From the NCBI RefSeq assembly GCF_002214545.1, contig NZ_CP015105.1:1302001-1366000 (forward strand): DNA of 64,000 nucleotides, written 5' to 3'. The translations under genes and the position numbers were made by a program. Positions 16,712 through 25,968 of the stretch are shown here, in pieces (within the stretch, counting starts at the first letter, position 1; each line of letters opens with the position of its first letter). The notes below the pieces were generated by a model, which did not search any database, was not told the origin of the DNA, and worked only from the letters and a program-made list of their open reading frames with translations. This DNA is from Thermococcus thioreducens (GTDB lineage: Archaea > Methanobacteriota_B > Thermococci > Thermococcales > Thermococcaceae).

Positions 16712-17041
16712 ATGGTGAAGGTTCTCGTGATAATCACGAGCCCGGACGAAAGGGCCCTTCCGGGGTTCATGTGGGCGGTCAACGCGATAAAAAACGGCTG
16801 GGCTGAGGATGTTGAGGTCATACTCTTCGGACCGGCGGAGAGGGCGGTGGCAGAGGGTGACGGGCTCTTCATACAATGGATAAAAAAGCTGGCAGAAATG
16901 GGCAGAACCCCAACGGCGTGCAGGAGACTAGCCGAGGTCGAGGGCTTTGTGGGGCCTCTGGAGGAGTACACGAAGGTCGAGTACGTCGGGAGGATAATAG
17001 CGGAAAGGCTTGAGGAGGGCTACGTCCCGATGACGTTTTGA
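16712..17041 (+). CDS. DsrE/DsrF-like protein
   Basis: A 109-residue protein with the DsrE-type alpha/beta start VLVIITSPDE, then AVNAIKNGW, VEVILFGPA and a central ACRRLAE containing its only Cys. DsrE-family proteins are small sulfur-relay proteins; the Cys position is compatible with persulfide transfer but not proof of it. It is immediately downstream of the [2Fe-2S]-like gene and upstream of the thioredoxin-CcdA fusion, so a shared thiol/sulfur function is likely. Confidence 0.8.
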   Translation: MVKVLVIITSPDERALPGFMWAVNAIKNGWAEDVEVILFGPAERAVAEGDGLFIQWIKKLAEMGRTPTACRRLAEVEGFVGPLEEYTKVEYVGRIIAERLEEGYVPMTF

Positions 17042-17103
17042 TGAAAAAAGCTTCAAAAAAAGGCTTTTTAACCACCCTCTCAATCTCTTTTCAGGTGAAA
17101 GGG

Positions 17104-18408
17104 GTGCGCAGGGCGCTTTTAATGCTGGTAGTCCTATCGCTTCTCATACCGCTGGTCAGCGCGGGAACCGTCAAATACGGCAATTTGTCCTTTCATGACG
17201 TCACGACCGAAAAGGAGCTCCAGGAGCTGGTCTCCTCGAACGAGGGGAGGTACTTCTTCGTCTTCTACCACTCCGAGAGCTGTCCCGCCTGTCAGTACAT
17301 GAAAACGAGTGTCTTCCCAACTACCACAGCTGAAAAGGCCCTTAAGGGGCTTGTACTCGTTTCGGTGGACGTTTACAAAGGCCGCCCGATAACGACGCTC
17401 CGGTATAAGGTTTACAGCCCGGTGATAGTCATCCAGCCGGACAACGCCGGCTACTACAGACCCAAAACGCCCGGAGAGGAGATAAGCGTCGGCGTCCCGG
17501 GAACGCCAACCATGGTCGTTTTCAAGGCCGTTAACGGGACTATGGTTCTGAGGGGAGTAGCGGTAGGCGCTCTGAACCCCGACGGGCTGACGTACTTCTT
17601 GGAGAAAGCCACGGAAGGGGGGAACCTCACTCAGGCCACCACTCAGCCCAGTGGACAAAAGCCCCAGACGGAGGACCTTTCAGGAAACCCCAGCGGGAAG
17701 AGCAACCTCGGCCTGGCAGTGCTCCTGCCGATATTCTCCGCCGGGATCGTCAGCGTCTTCTCACCCTGTGTTTTGCCGGTCATAGTTGGAGCGCTCTCCC
17801 TGACATTCGCCAGGAGGAAGGTTGAGGCGATAATAGCCGGAATGATGGCCTCCTTCGCCCTGCTAGGTGCTCTCGTCGGTAGCCTTGGTTCCTATGCCTC
17901 TCAGATACAGGGCGCCCTCTACATCATCGGTGGAGTCGGCTTCGTTGTCATAGGTGCGAGCTTCGTGAGCGAGAGGGTGAGCGCGAGGATGGAAAGGCTA
18001 CTGAGCTTCTCGGCCACTGATAGGGTGGCCTCAAAGAGGGGCCTGGCGTATGACTTCGCACTCGGCTCGGCGTTGGGGGCGACATGGCTCGGATGCATTG
18101 CCCCCTACGTCGGCTTCGCGGTGATAACTGCCGCCCTGAGCGGGGACACGCTGAGCGGGGTTATCGTCATGGGCACCTACGGCCTCGGGATGGGTCTCAC
18201 AGTTTACCTGCTGACGGCATCGAAGGACCTCGGCGAGTGGGTGAACAAAAAGTTCCTGTCCGGAAGGCTCTCCCTGGGCGGAAGGAGCAGGGCAAGGTGG
18301 GAGCAAGCTCTTGGGGTGATCCTGATACTTCTCGGCCTGCTGATGCTGACCGAGCTCACGCCTCTCAAGCTCTGGAGCTCCCTATTCGAATCGCTCTCAC
18401 AGCTTTGA
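17104..18408 (+). CDS. Membrane thiol transporter: extracytoplasmic thioredoxin-like domain fused to CcdA/DsbD
   Basis: A 434-residue protein: a signal-anchor (residues 1-20), a thioredoxin-like domain with CPAC in SESCPACQYM (about residue 60), a Thr/Gln/Pro linker (about 180-205), and a CcdA/DsbD transmembrane domain with PCVLPV (about 220) and a second conserved Cys in WLGCIAPY. It should move reducing equivalents across the membrane to outside thiols. GTG 17104 is chosen: AGGTGAAAGG precedes it and it starts the signal peptide. CTTTTTAACC at 17064-17073 is its TATA-like box, inside the tail of the preceding gene region. Confidence 0.88.
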   Translation: MRRALLMLVVLSLLIPLVSAGTVKYGNLSFHDVTTEKELQELVSSNEGRYFFVFYHSESCPACQYMKTSVFPTTTAEKALKGLVLVSVDVYKGRPITTLRYKVYSPVIVIQPDNAGYYRPKTPGEEISVGVPGTPTMVVFKAVNGTMVLRGVAVGALNPDGLTYFLEKATEGGNLTQATTQPSGQKPQTEDLSGNPSGKSNLGLAVLLPIFSAGIVSVFSPCVLPVIVGALSLTFARRKVEAIIAGMMASFALLGALVGSLGSYASQIQGALYIIGGVGFVVIGASFVSERVSARMERLLSFSATDRVASKRGLAYDFALGSALGATWLGCIAPYVGFAVITAALSGDTLSGVIVMGTYGLGMGLTVYLLTASKDLGEWVNKKFLSGRLSLGGRSRARWEQALGVILILLGLLMLTELTPLKLWSSLFESLSQL

Positions 18409-18421
18409 GGGAGGTGGTCTG

Positions 18422-18775
18422 ATGTACAGGTACAGGAGGAAACTCAGCCTGGGCCTCAAGGAGGCCGAGGAGAAGTTTAAGGCAAAGCTGGAGGAGAAGG
18501 GCTACAAGGTTGTGCTTGAGTTTACCCCAAGTGACGTCGTCAGGGCCAAGGTCGGTGTCGATATGGAGCCCTACAGGATTCTCTGGGTCTGCAATCCAAA
18601 GATATTCTACGAGATGACCAAGAAGGACTACGAGATAGGCTCCTTTGCACCGTGCCCTGTGCTCTTCTACCGGAAGGACGGCGAGACCTACGTTGCCATA
18701 AACACCGCCGACGACGTGCTGGAGATTATCAAGGAGCCCCTTGAGGTCGTCAGGGGAGTCATAGAGGAGCTCTGA
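18422..18775 (+). CDS. DUF302-family protein
   Basis: A 117-residue soluble alpha/beta protein with the DUF302 pattern: an N-terminal amphipathic helix (EAEEKFKAKLEEKGYKV), VCNPKIFYEM in the middle, and APCPVLFYRKDG followed by the acidic helix. It contains two Cys (VCNP and PCPV). DUF302 function is unknown; members are sometimes encoded beside redox or sulfur genes, as here. It starts 13 nt after the CcdA fusion gene with GGTGGTCTG before the ATG, so it is probably in the same transcript. Confidence 0.85.
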   Translation: MYRYRRKLSLGLKEAEEKFKAKLEEKGYKVVLEFTPSDVVRAKVGVDMEPYRILWVCNPKIFYEMTKKDYEIGSFAPCPVLFYRKDGETYVAINTADDVLEIIKEPLEVVRGVIEEL

Positions 18776-18784
18776 ACCCCCTCC

Positions 18785-19801
18785 TTATTTGAAAAGCTCC
18801 TCATAAGCAACGTAGCCGTACCTCTCTAGTTCTTCCCTTTTGATGAACCTCAGCGAGGCGGAGTTTATACAGTAGCGCCTCCCCGTAGGTGTTGGTTCTT
18901 CAAAGACGTGGCCAAGATGCGAATCTGCGAAGCGGCTTCTGACTTCTTTCCCGCAGAGGAAGCCCTCGTAGTGCTCGGCTTCAACTACCGCCCACTCCTC
19001 AAGGGGTTTGGTGAAGCTCGGCCAGCCTGTTCCTGAGTCAAACTTGTCGAGTGAGCTGAAGAGCGGTTCACCGGAAACTACATCTACGTAAATACCCTCC
19101 TCGTGATCCTCCCAGTATTCGTTCTGGAAGGCCGGTTCGGTCAGTCCAAGCTGTGTTACTCCATACTGGAGGGGAGTTAGAAACTTCCTCAGCTCTGAAT
19201 TCGAAGGTTTAACCCAGCCGAACCAGTAGTGTTCCCTCTCCGGAAAGAGACGAAAATGGGCGTTCTTCTCCCAGACGGACTTTATGAAGCCCAGCCTTCC
19301 GGAGTAGAACTTGTAGCGTTTGTAGTACCCAGGGAAGGCCAGGTAATAGCCTTGGTGGTATTTTTCGGCCGGATAAAACTCTTTAGCGGGGAGTATCTCC
19401 GTTGCTATCGGTTCATCGAAGATTCCCGAGAGTTCGAGCCTTCTCTTCGATTCTTCAGCCAGCTCCCTCTGCCCCTCATTCAGGTAGAAAATCGCCGTTC
19501 TGTACTGCTCGCCCCTGTCGGCGAACTGGCCGTAGGGATCGGTCGGATCTATGTTCCTCCAGAGGACTTCGAGGAGCCTCTCGTAGGAGACCTCTGAGGG
19601 GTCGTAGATGACCTTAACTGCCTCGCGATGGCCGGTTTCACCGGTTGAGACCAGCTCGTAGGTCGGGTTCTCGATCCAGCCACCGGTGTAGCCGGCGATG
19701 GCATCAACCACTCCGGGAAGCCTCTCAAAGGCCTCTTCCATGCACCAGAAGCAGCCGCCCGCAAAGATTGCAACACTCAAATTGAAGTGGTTTCCCTCCA
19801 T
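18785..19801 (-). CDS. msrAB: Bifunctional peptide methionine sulfoxide reductase MsrA-MsrB
   Basis: A 338-residue fusion. The MsrA domain (about 8-165) has the catalytic motif GCFWC (Cys17) and YTGG. The MsrB domain (about 205-335) has [15 protein letters not shown] and the catalytic Cys in RRYCINS. It repairs S- and R-methionine sulfoxide in proteins, which fits the neighbouring thiol-exporting CcdA fusion and the downstream oxidative-stress island. The start at 19801 gives a normal MsrA N-terminus. It is divergent from gapN; the 75-nt gap holds promoters for both. Confidence 0.93.
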   Translation of the reverse strand: MEGNHFNLSVAIFAGGCFWCMEEAFERLPGVVDAIAGYTGGWIENPTYELVSTGETGHREAVKVIYDPSEVSYERLLEVLWRNIDPTDPYGQFADRGEQYRTAIFYLNEGQRELAEESKRRLELSGIFDEPIATEILPAKEFYPAEKYHQGYYLAFPGYYKRYKFYSGRLGFIKSVWEKNAHFRLFPEREHYWFGWVKPSNSELRKFLTPLQYGVTQLGLTEPAFQNEYWEDHEEGIYVDVVSGEPLFSSLDKFDSGTGWPSFTKPLEEWAVVEAEHYEGFLCGKEVRSRFADSHLGHVFEEPTPTGRRYCINSASLRFIKREELERYGYVAYEELFK

Positions 19802-19876
19802 TTCGCTGTCCCCAATTACATAATAAAGGGCAAGTTTTAAATAGTTTTGGGCATTATTACATTTTGGTGATTAAAA

Positions 19877-21397
19877 ATGTCCCTTGTTGTTCATCATCCA
19901 ATTTTTAAAGAGATATATCGGATCGGCGAGGATGGAGTGCCGGAGTTCAAGGCGTTCGTAGATGGCCGGTGGGTCTGGGGCCAGAAATTCAGGGACATCC
20001 TCAGTCCAGTGGATGGGAGTGTTATAACAAGGATCAGCGTTCTTTCAAGGGAGCAGATCGAGAGAGCAATTGAAGGCGTTTATGGAGAAGGTAGGCACCT
20101 CATTAGAAACTATCCCGGAGAAAAAAGGATAGAGAGCTTCCTAAGGGCAGCAGAACTTATGGAAGATGCGTTTGATGACTTTGTAAGAACCCTTATACTC
20201 GATGCTGGGAAGCCCAAGGGAAACGCCGAGGGAGAAGTGAAGGCAACCATCGAACGGCTTAGGAAGACGACCTTTGAATCTAGAGCAATCCTGGGAGACT
20301 ACATCCCCGGGGACTGGAGCGAAGAAACCCTGGAGAGCGAGGGGATAGTAAAACGGGAACCATACGGTGTTGTGCTCGCCATAACCCCCTTTAACTACCC
20401 GCTCTTCATACCCGCTGCGAAGGTCGTTCCGGCACTGCTTGCGGGGAATGCAGTTCTGTTAAAGCCGGCCTCCGCCGACCCACTGGCAGCGATTCTCTTT
20501 GTCAGAGCTCTCGAAAAGGCTGGATTTCCCGCAAAAAGCATATCACTCCTGACCATACCTGGAAGGTTCATGGACGATGTCGTTGCTGACAGAAGGATAC
20601 GGGCTATAACCTTCACGGGCAGCACGGAGGTTGGGGAGCACATTGTAAAAATCGGTGGAATAAAAGCCTATCACTTAGAGCTCGGAGGAAAGGACCCTGC
20701 AATAGTCCTCGACGATGCTGACGTTGAGCTGACGGTCGATAAAATAGTCAGAGGGGTGATCAGCTTCTCGGGACAAAGGTGTGATGCCATAAGGCTTGTC
20801 CTGGTCCAGGAGGGCATCTACGGTGAGGTCAGGAGAAAGCTCGTGGAAAAGCTCAGGGAGATCAAACCAGCAAACCCCATCGAAAACGAAAATGCCGTGA
20901 TGGGGCCGTTGATTGATGAACAGTCCGCCCGCTATATTGAGGAAATATGGAAGGATGCAGTGGACAAAGGGGCCAGATCCCTCACTGAGTTCAGAAGAGA
21001 AGACAACTACGTGTGCCCCGTGTTACTTGAAGTTGACAAAAGTATCCTGCCAGAACTACGAGCGTTCAACGAAGACGTGTTTGGACCTGTGGTGATACTC
21101 GTAAAGGTAAAGGACGATGATGAAGCCGTGGAGATAGCAAACTCCTCAAGATTTGGACTCGATGCCGCTGTCTTTTCATCCTGTGAAAGAAGGGCCAGAA
21201 GGGTTGCAAGGCTGCTTGAAGTTGGGAGTGTGTTCATAAACGAGTACCCGAGACACGGAATAGGGTATTACCCCTTCGGAGGGGTAAAGGACAGCGGCGT
21301 TGGGAGGGAAGGAATAGGCTATTCTTTATTCCAGCTGACCACTACCAAGACTATCGTCCACAACTTCAAGGGATACGGGGTCTGGGAGTATATGTGA
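19877..21397 (+). CDS. gapN: Non-phosphorylating glyceraldehyde-3-phosphate dehydrogenase, NADP-type
   Basis: A 506-residue aldehyde dehydrogenase. The catalytic Cys302 lies in FSGQRCDA and the general base Glu268 in LELGGKDP; the NAD(P) segment is FTGSTEVG (about 256-263). Length and sequence style match Thermococcales GapN, which oxidises glyceraldehyde-3-phosphate directly to 3-phosphoglycerate in the modified Embden-Meyerhof pathway. GGTGATTAAAA precedes the ATG; TTTTAAATA at about 19835-19843 is a TATA-like box. Codon use is somewhat richer in A/T than in neighbouring genes. Other aldehyde dehydrogenases cannot be wholly excluded. Confidence 0.85.
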   Translation: MSLVVHHPIFKEIYRIGEDGVPEFKAFVDGRWVWGQKFRDILSPVDGSVITRISVLSREQIERAIEGVYGEGRHLIRNYPGEKRIESFLRAAELMEDAFDDFVRTLILDAGKPKGNAEGEVKATIERLRKTTFESRAILGDYIPGDWSEETLESEGIVKREPYGVVLAITPFNYPLFIPAAKVVPALLAGNAVLLKPASADPLAAILFVRALEKAGFPAKSISLLTIPGRFMDDVVADRRIRAITFTGSTEVGEHIVKIGGIKAYHLELGGKDPAIVLDDADVELTVDKIVRGVISFSGQRCDAIRLVLVQEGIYGEVRRKLVEKLREIKPANPIENENAVMGPLIDEQSARYIEEIWKDAVDKGARSLTEFRREDNYVCPVLLEVDKSILPELRAFNEDVFGPVVILVKVKDDDEAVEIANSSRFGLDAAVFSSCERRARRVARLLEVGSVFINEYPRHGIGYYPFGGVKDSGVGREGIGYSLFQLTTTKTIVHNFKGYGVWEYM

Positions 21398-21484
21398 GAG
21401 TTAGGGCACTGAAAGAAAATTATATAAACCTAATTCACAAACCTTATGATGTCGAAAGTCGAACTTATGTGGAAGTGATGTGAT

Positions 21485-23197
21485 ATGACCGAGTTTAAAG
21501 AGGACGTTTCTATAGTTCTCGGTGGAGCGGCCGGGCAGGGAATTCAGACCGTCGAGGGGATTCTGACCTACGCCCTAAAGCGCTCCGGCTACCACGTCTA
21601 TGCAAACAAGGAGTACATGTCCCGCGTGAGGGGCGGGATAAACACCACCGAGATACGCGTTTCTTCCAGACGCGTCAGGGCCTTCGTGAAGAGAATAGAC
21701 ATCCTCGTTCCCTTCAAACAGGGTGTTCTGAGCTGGGTCTCCGACAGGCTCTCCAAGGAGACCGTCGTCCTCGGAGAGAGGGAGAACGTCGAGGAAGAGT
21801 TCCTTGGAAGGGTAAACCTCGTGGAAGTGCCCCTCACGAAGCTCGCCCTCGAAACGGGAAGCCAGCTCTACATCAACACGACCGCAGCAGGCCTGATAGT
21901 CGGCCTCTTCCACGGCGACTTTGGGGCGGTCGAGGAGTACATAAGGAAGCGCTTCGGGAGCAAGGGTGAGAACGTCGTGAACAAGAACATCGAAGCCGCT
22001 AAAAAAGGCTACGAGCTGGGCGTTAAGCTCTGCGAGGAAGGGACGATAAGGGTCGAAGTCGGGAGAGACGAGAAGGTCAGGGAAGAAATCCTGCTCAGCG
22101 GGACCGAAGCTGTAGGGATAGGTGCCCTCGCCGGAGGCATGAACTTCCTCAGCTTCTACCCTATGAGCCCCTCAACTGGCGTCTCGACCTTCGCTGCACA
22201 GAAGGCGGAAGAGTTCGGGATAATAGTCGAGCAGGTCGAGGACGAGATTTCGGCGATAAACATGGCCCTCGGAGCGTGGTTCGCGGGAGCGAGGGCGATG
22301 GTGAGCACCTCCGGCGGCGGCTTCGCCCTGATGAGCGAGGCTTTGAGCCTCGCCGGAATGGCGGAGAACCCGATAGTCATACACCTCGCCCAGAGGCCCG
22401 GGCCTGCAACGGGCCTGCCGACGAGGACAATGCAGGGCGACCTAAACCTCGTCCTCTACGCGGGCCACGGCGACTTTCCGAGGATAATCCTCGCACCTGG
22501 AAGCATGGAGGAGGCGTTCTACCTAACTGCTGAGGCCTTCAATTTAGCTGACAAATACCAGGTTCCTGTAATAATCCTCACTGACCAGTACTTCGTGGAC
22601 ACCTACTACAACCTGCCCAGGCCGGACTTAGGCAGGGTGAGGTTCGAGAAGTATATCGTCGAGGCAAAGCCAGGCTATAGGAGGTACGAGCTGACCGAGG
22701 ACGGGATCTCGCCGAGGGCCGTCCCGGGCTACGGCGAGGAAGTAGTCATAGCCAACGGCAACGAGCACGACGAGTGGGGCGACATAACAGAGGAGGCGGA
22801 GCTTACGAGGGAGATGCAGGAGAAGAGGGCCATCAGAAAGCTCGAAACGATAAGGAAGAACGCACCCCTGCCGAGGCTAATCGGGAGCGAAAACGCCAGG
22901 TACCTCGTGGTTTCATGGGGCTCAACGCTCCACGCCGTTGAGGAAGCCATCGAGAAACTCGGAAGGGACGATGTAGCGTTCCTCCACTTCAGCTGGGTCT
23001 ACCCGCTCAACCCGGAGACAAAGCGGTTCTTCGAGGGCAAAACGGTAATCGTCGTCGAGAACAACGTCACCGGCCAGTTCGCAGACCTTCTGAAAAAAGA
23101 ACTCGGCGTCGATGTTCATCACAGGGTTCTCAAGTACGACGGGAGGCCGTTTTCGGTGGAAGAGGTTTTTGATGCCCTGAAGGGGGTGGTAGAATGA
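21485..23197 (+). CDS. 2-oxoacid:ferredoxin oxidoreductase, fused gamma-alpha subunit
   Basis: A 570-residue subunit: an N-terminal gamma domain (about 8-185; VLGGAAGQGIQT and MSRVRGGINT), followed by the alpha pyrimidine-binding part (about 205-460; FYPMSPST and VEDEISAIN) and a C-terminal transketolase-like domain. This is the two-subunit KorA layout. Substrate is uncertain (2-oxoglutarate, pyruvate or another oxoacid). TTATATAA at 21420-21427 is the TATA box. Its stop overlaps the beta subunit's ATG by 4 nt. No ferredoxin-like delta subunit is encoded alongside. Confidence 0.9.
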   Translation: MTEFKEDVSIVLGGAAGQGIQTVEGILTYALKRSGYHVYANKEYMSRVRGGINTTEIRVSSRRVRAFVKRIDILVPFKQGVLSWVSDRLSKETVVLGERENVEEEFLGRVNLVEVPLTKLALETGSQLYINTTAAGLIVGLFHGDFGAVEEYIRKRFGSKGENVVNKNIEAAKKGYELGVKLCEEGTIRVEVGRDEKVREEILLSGTEAVGIGALAGGMNFLSFYPMSPSTGVSTFAAQKAEEFGIIVEQVEDEISAINMALGAWFAGARAMVSTSGGGFALMSEALSLAGMAENPIVIHLAQRPGPATGLPTRTMQGDLNLVLYAGHGDFPRIILAPGSMEEAFYLTAEAFNLADKYQVPVIILTDQYFVDTYYNLPRPDLGRVRFEKYIVEAKPGYRRYELTEDGISPRAVPGYGEEVVIANGNEHDEWGDITEEAELTREMQEKRAIRKLETIRKNAPLPRLIGSENARYLVVSWGSTLHAVEEAIEKLGRDDVAFLHFSWVYPLNPETKRFFEGKTVIVVENNVTGQFADLLKKELGVDVHHRVLKYDGRPFSVEEVFDALKGVVE

Positions 23198-24072
23198 ACC
23201 TTCCAACCGGCAGGGAGGCCTTTGAGCCCAGGAGGCCGACCAGCAAGGACGTCGCCTGGTGCCCTGGGTGTGGAAACTTCGGCATAAGGAACATCCTCAT
23301 CTCAGCCTTAGCCGAGCTTGGCCTGAAGCCGAGCGAAGTGGCGATAATCAGCGGGATAGGACAGGCCGCAAAGATGCCCCACTACATCAACGCAAACGGC
23401 TACCACACACTCCACGGAAGGGCAATACCGATAGCTACAGGCGTAAAGGCGGCAAGCCCCGAGCTGACGGTCATAGCGGAAGGTGGAGACGGCGACATGT
23501 ACGCCGAAGGCGGCAACCACCTGCTCCACGCGATAAGGCGCAACCCTGACATAACCGTCCTCATCCACGACAACCAGATATACGGCCTCACGAAGGGGCA
23601 GGCGTCGCCGACGACGATGGTCGGAATGAAGACGCCGACCCAGCCCTGGGGAGTCTTTGAGGAGCCTTTCAACCCAATCGCGTTGGCCATAGCCATGAAC
23701 GCCTCCTTTGTCGCCAGAACCTTCATGGGCTACTTCAGGGAGAGCGTGGAGATAATCAAGAAAGCCATCCAGCACAAAGGTCTCGCGATAGTTGACATCC
23801 TCCACCCGTGCGTCAGCTTCAACAAGGTGAACACCTACGCCTGGTACAGGGAGCACACCTACTGGATGGACGATCACGATCCGCACGACAGGGAGGCGGC
23901 ATTCAAGAGGGCCCTGGAGGAGGATCCGCTCCCGCTGGGAATCTTCTACGTCAACGAGAAGCCGACCTTTGAGGAGAGCGTTCCGGCTTACAGGGTGGAC
24001 AAGAGACCGCTATGGCAGAGGGAACCAAAGCTCGACCTCGTTGAGAAGTTCTTCGAGGACAAGAAGGCCTGA
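23194..24072 (+). CDS. 2-oxoacid:ferredoxin oxidoreductase, beta subunit
   Basis: A 292-residue thiamine diphosphate-binding subunit: WCPGCGNFGI (about residues 22-31) and HPCVSF supply Cys for a [4Fe-4S] cluster. The ThDP/Mg motif is EGGDGDMYAEGGNH with a following N in DNQIYG. It pairs with the fused gamma-alpha subunit upstream through a 4-nt overlap, together catalysing CoA-dependent oxidative decarboxylation of a 2-oxoacid with ferredoxin. The substrate cannot be read from sequence. Confidence 0.92.
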   Translation: MNLPTGREAFEPRRPTSKDVAWCPGCGNFGIRNILISALAELGLKPSEVAIISGIGQAAKMPHYINANGYHTLHGRAIPIATGVKAASPELTVIAEGGDGDMYAEGGNHLLHAIRRNPDITVLIHDNQIYGLTKGQASPTTMVGMKTPTQPWGVFEEPFNPIALAIAMNASFVARTFMGYFRESVEIIKKAIQHKGLAIVDILHPCVSFNKVNTYAWYREHTYWMDDHDPHDREAAFKRALEEDPLPLGIFYVNEKPTFEESVPAYRVDKRPLWQREPKLDLVEKFFEDKKA

Positions 24073-24118
24073 GGAATCTTTCATTTTTCTAATTTGAGAG
24101 CACTGGAGGTGCACCATC

Positions 24119-24571
24119 ATGAAGATTGGAGAATATGCCCCGGATTTCGTTCTGAAAGACCAGAACGGTGAGGAATTCAGGCTGGGCGATTTCAGGGGAA
24201 AGAAAGTTCTGCTGTCCTTCCACCCGCTGGCGTGGACTGGGATATGCGAGAAACAGATGAAGGCCCTGGAGGAGAACCACGAGCGCTTTGAGAGCCTGAA
24301 CGTCGTCCCCGTCGGGATAAGCGTTGACCCTGTGCCGAGCAAGAAGGCCTGGGCCGAGCACATCGGCCTTAAAAAGCTCAGGATTCTGAGTGATTTCTGG
24401 CCGCACGGAGCTGTTGCGAAGCTCTACGGCCTGTTCCGCGAAAAGGAGGGCTTCTCAGAGAGGGCAAACGTCCTCATAGACGAAGAAGGAAAGGTTGCGT
24501 TCTTCAAGGTCTACCCTATAAAGGAAGTGCCCGACCTGGATGAGATATTCAAGCTTTTGGAGGGAGACTGA
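24119..24571 (+). CDS. Peroxiredoxin, AhpC/TSA type
   Basis: A 150-residue thioredoxin-fold peroxidase: N-terminal APDFVLKDQNGEEF and a peroxidatic Cys in WTGICEKQM (about residue 44). No second Cys is visible in the rest of the chain, so this looks like a 1-Cys or AhpE-type enzyme. In most peroxiredoxins the Cys follows a PxxxT/S-x-x-C pattern, and PLAWTGIC fits. It reduces H2O2 or organic peroxides. It precedes the oxidative-stress island by one gene gap and has GGAGGT upstream of ATG. Confidence 0.88.
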   Translation: MKIGEYAPDFVLKDQNGEEFRLGDFRGKKVLLSFHPLAWTGICEKQMKALEENHERFESLNVVPVGISVDPVPSKKAWAEHIGLKKLRILSDFWPHGAVAKLYGLFREKEGFSERANVLIDEEGKVAFFKVYPIKEVPDLDEIFKLLEGD

Positions 24572-24615
24572 GTCCCCTTTCAAAATTTTAACCCTACCCA
24601 ATTTCGTCCTTAACT

Positions 24616-24640
24616 TTTTGGTCAGGAAAGGCTTTTTATG
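24616..24640 (+). promoter_or_regulatory. Flavodiiron gene promoter with upstream TTTTGGTCaGGAAA element
   Basis: TTTTGGTCAGGAAA (24616-24629) is followed 3 nt later by a TATA box, TTTTTATG (24633-24640). The same element with one base change and the same 3-nt gap to the TATA box occurs before rubrerythrin (27620-27633). Its place just upstream of the BRE/TATA fits an activator or a shared regulator site. Confidence 0.5.
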
Positions 24641-24670
24641 CTTCCGCACCAAATAGGTTCGGTGGTGAAA

Positions 24671-25900
24671 ATGCCCGAGATATGGGTCGAAAAGATACTC
24701 GATGAACCCGAACTCTACATTCTGAGGATTGACGATGAGAGGATAAAGTACTTTGAGGCCACCTGGGACATCCCCGAGGGGATAACCTACAACGCTTACC
24801 TCATGAAGACAGGCGATGCGGTTGTTCTCTTCGACGCCTGGAAGAAGGACTACACCGAAGAGTTCCTTGAGACCCTGCGGAAGCTCGTTGATCCGAAGGA
24901 GATAACCCACATTATAATCCACCACACGGAGCCCGACCACAGCGGGGCAATTCCAGCGGTTCTTGAGGCCAACGGCTACAGGGCTCAGCTCATAGGAACG
25001 ACCTTTGCCAAGCGCTTTATGGAAGGCTTCTACGGTGAAAAAGTGGTGGAGAACTTCTACACCATAAAGGACGGCGAGGAAAGGAACATAGGTGGAAAGA
25101 CCTTCCGCTTCATAACCGTTCCCTGGCTACACTGGCCGGATACAATGATAACCTATGTGGTCGAGGATAAGCTCATATTCAGCTGCGACGCCGGGGGCGG
25201 CTACGGAATTCCGGAGGCAATAGACGACAGCGATGAGGAGGTCGTGAAGAGGTACCTGCCCCACGTGACCAAGTACATAGTCACCGTCATAGGCCACTAC
25301 CACAAGTACATCGTCCAGAACATCAAGAAGCTCAAAAGCCTTGGAATAGTTGAAGAGGCCAGGATGATACTCCCGGGGCACGGCTTAATCTGGCGTAAGA
25401 ATCCGATGAGGATATTCGAGCACTATGAGCGCGTTGGGGCCGGAATTCCTGAGAAAGACAAGATTCTGGTAATCTACGACTCCATGTACGGATTCGTTGA
25501 GAGGAGAATGGAGGTCGTCATAGACGAGCTCAGGAAGCACGGGAAGAAGCCCGTCGTCTACAGGTTCACCGACAAGGAAGCTCCAGCTGTAAGCGACATT
25601 CTCGGGGAAGTCCCTGACAGCGAGGCAATAATCATCGGTGCCTCTACCTACGAGGCCGAGATACACCCGAGGATACGTTACACCCTCTATGAGATACTGG
25701 ACAAGGCCAACTACGAGAAGCCCGTGCTTATCGTTGGGGCCTTTGGATGGGCCGGCGTTGCTGGCAAGAAGATAGAGACCCTGATAACGAGGAGCAAGTT
25801 CGACCTCGTCGATGTAGTTGAGAGCCGCGGCATGCCGAGGTCAGAGGACGAGGAAAAACTCAGAGAGGGCGTCAGAAAACTCGTGGCCTGGGCAGGCTGA
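24671..25900 (+). CDS. Flavodiiron protein (FprA-family A-type flavoprotein)
   Basis: A 409-residue protein: an N-terminal metallo-beta-lactamase-like di-iron domain (about 1-250) with ligands His85, Glu87, Asp89 and His90 (HTEPDH), His154 and Asp173, spaced as in the family, and a later His in LPGHG. A flavodoxin domain (about 258-409) begins VIYDSMYG. Flavodiiron proteins reduce O2 to water, and/or NO, taking electrons from rubredoxin. ATG 24671 with GGTGGTGAAA is chosen over the longer frame, which would cover the promoter. It starts the oxygen-defence island. Confidence 0.94.
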   Translation: MPEIWVEKILDEPELYILRIDDERIKYFEATWDIPEGITYNAYLMKTGDAVVLFDAWKKDYTEEFLETLRKLVDPKEITHIIIHHTEPDHSGAIPAVLEANGYRAQLIGTTFAKRFMEGFYGEKVVENFYTIKDGEERNIGGKTFRFITVPWLHWPDTMITYVVEDKLIFSCDAGGGYGIPEAIDDSDEEVVKRYLPHVTKYIVTVIGHYHKYIVQNIKKLKSLGIVEEARMILPGHGLIWRKNPMRIFEHYERVGAGIPEKDKILVIYDSMYGFVERRMEVVIDELRKHGKKPVVYRFTDKEAPAVSDILGEVPDSEAIIIGASTYEAEIHPRIRYTLYEILDKANYEKPVLIVGAFGWAGVAGKKIETLITRSKFDLVDVVESRGMPRSEDEEKLREGVRKLVAWAG

Positions 25901-25901
25901 T

Positions 25902-25924
25902 CCTTCCCTTCCCTTCCCTTCCCT
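25902..25924. repeat. Short CCCTT tandem repeat after the flavodiiron gene
   Basis: About four and a half copies of CCTTC/CCCTT lie in the 69-nt gap between the flavodiiron and ferritin-like genes, directly before a TATTTAAATAC promoter. A pyrimidine-rich tract in this place might aid termination of the upstream gene; this is inference. It has no coding role. Confidence 0.6.
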
Positions 25925-25940
25925 CATATTTAAATACTGA

Positions 25941-25956
25941 ACTGACATAACTGACA
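25941..25956 (+). promoter_or_regulatory. Direct repeat ACTGACA-TA-ACTGACA downstream of a TATA box
   Basis: Two 7-bp direct repeats with 9-bp period lie between the TATTTAAATAC TATA-like box (about 25927-25937) and the ferritin-like gene's start at 25969, with a third partial ACTGA at 25936. The position suggests a repressor or transcription-start element for this gene and the NROR gene behind it. Confidence 0.4.
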
Positions 25957-25968
25957 GTGGTGGTATAT

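Noticed and set aside
19853-19870. Possible second TGM before gapN (TATTAC...GTGATT)
   Set aside because: The spacer is six, not five, and the left arm has a mismatch, so it is too weak to call, although gapN is a glycolytic gene.
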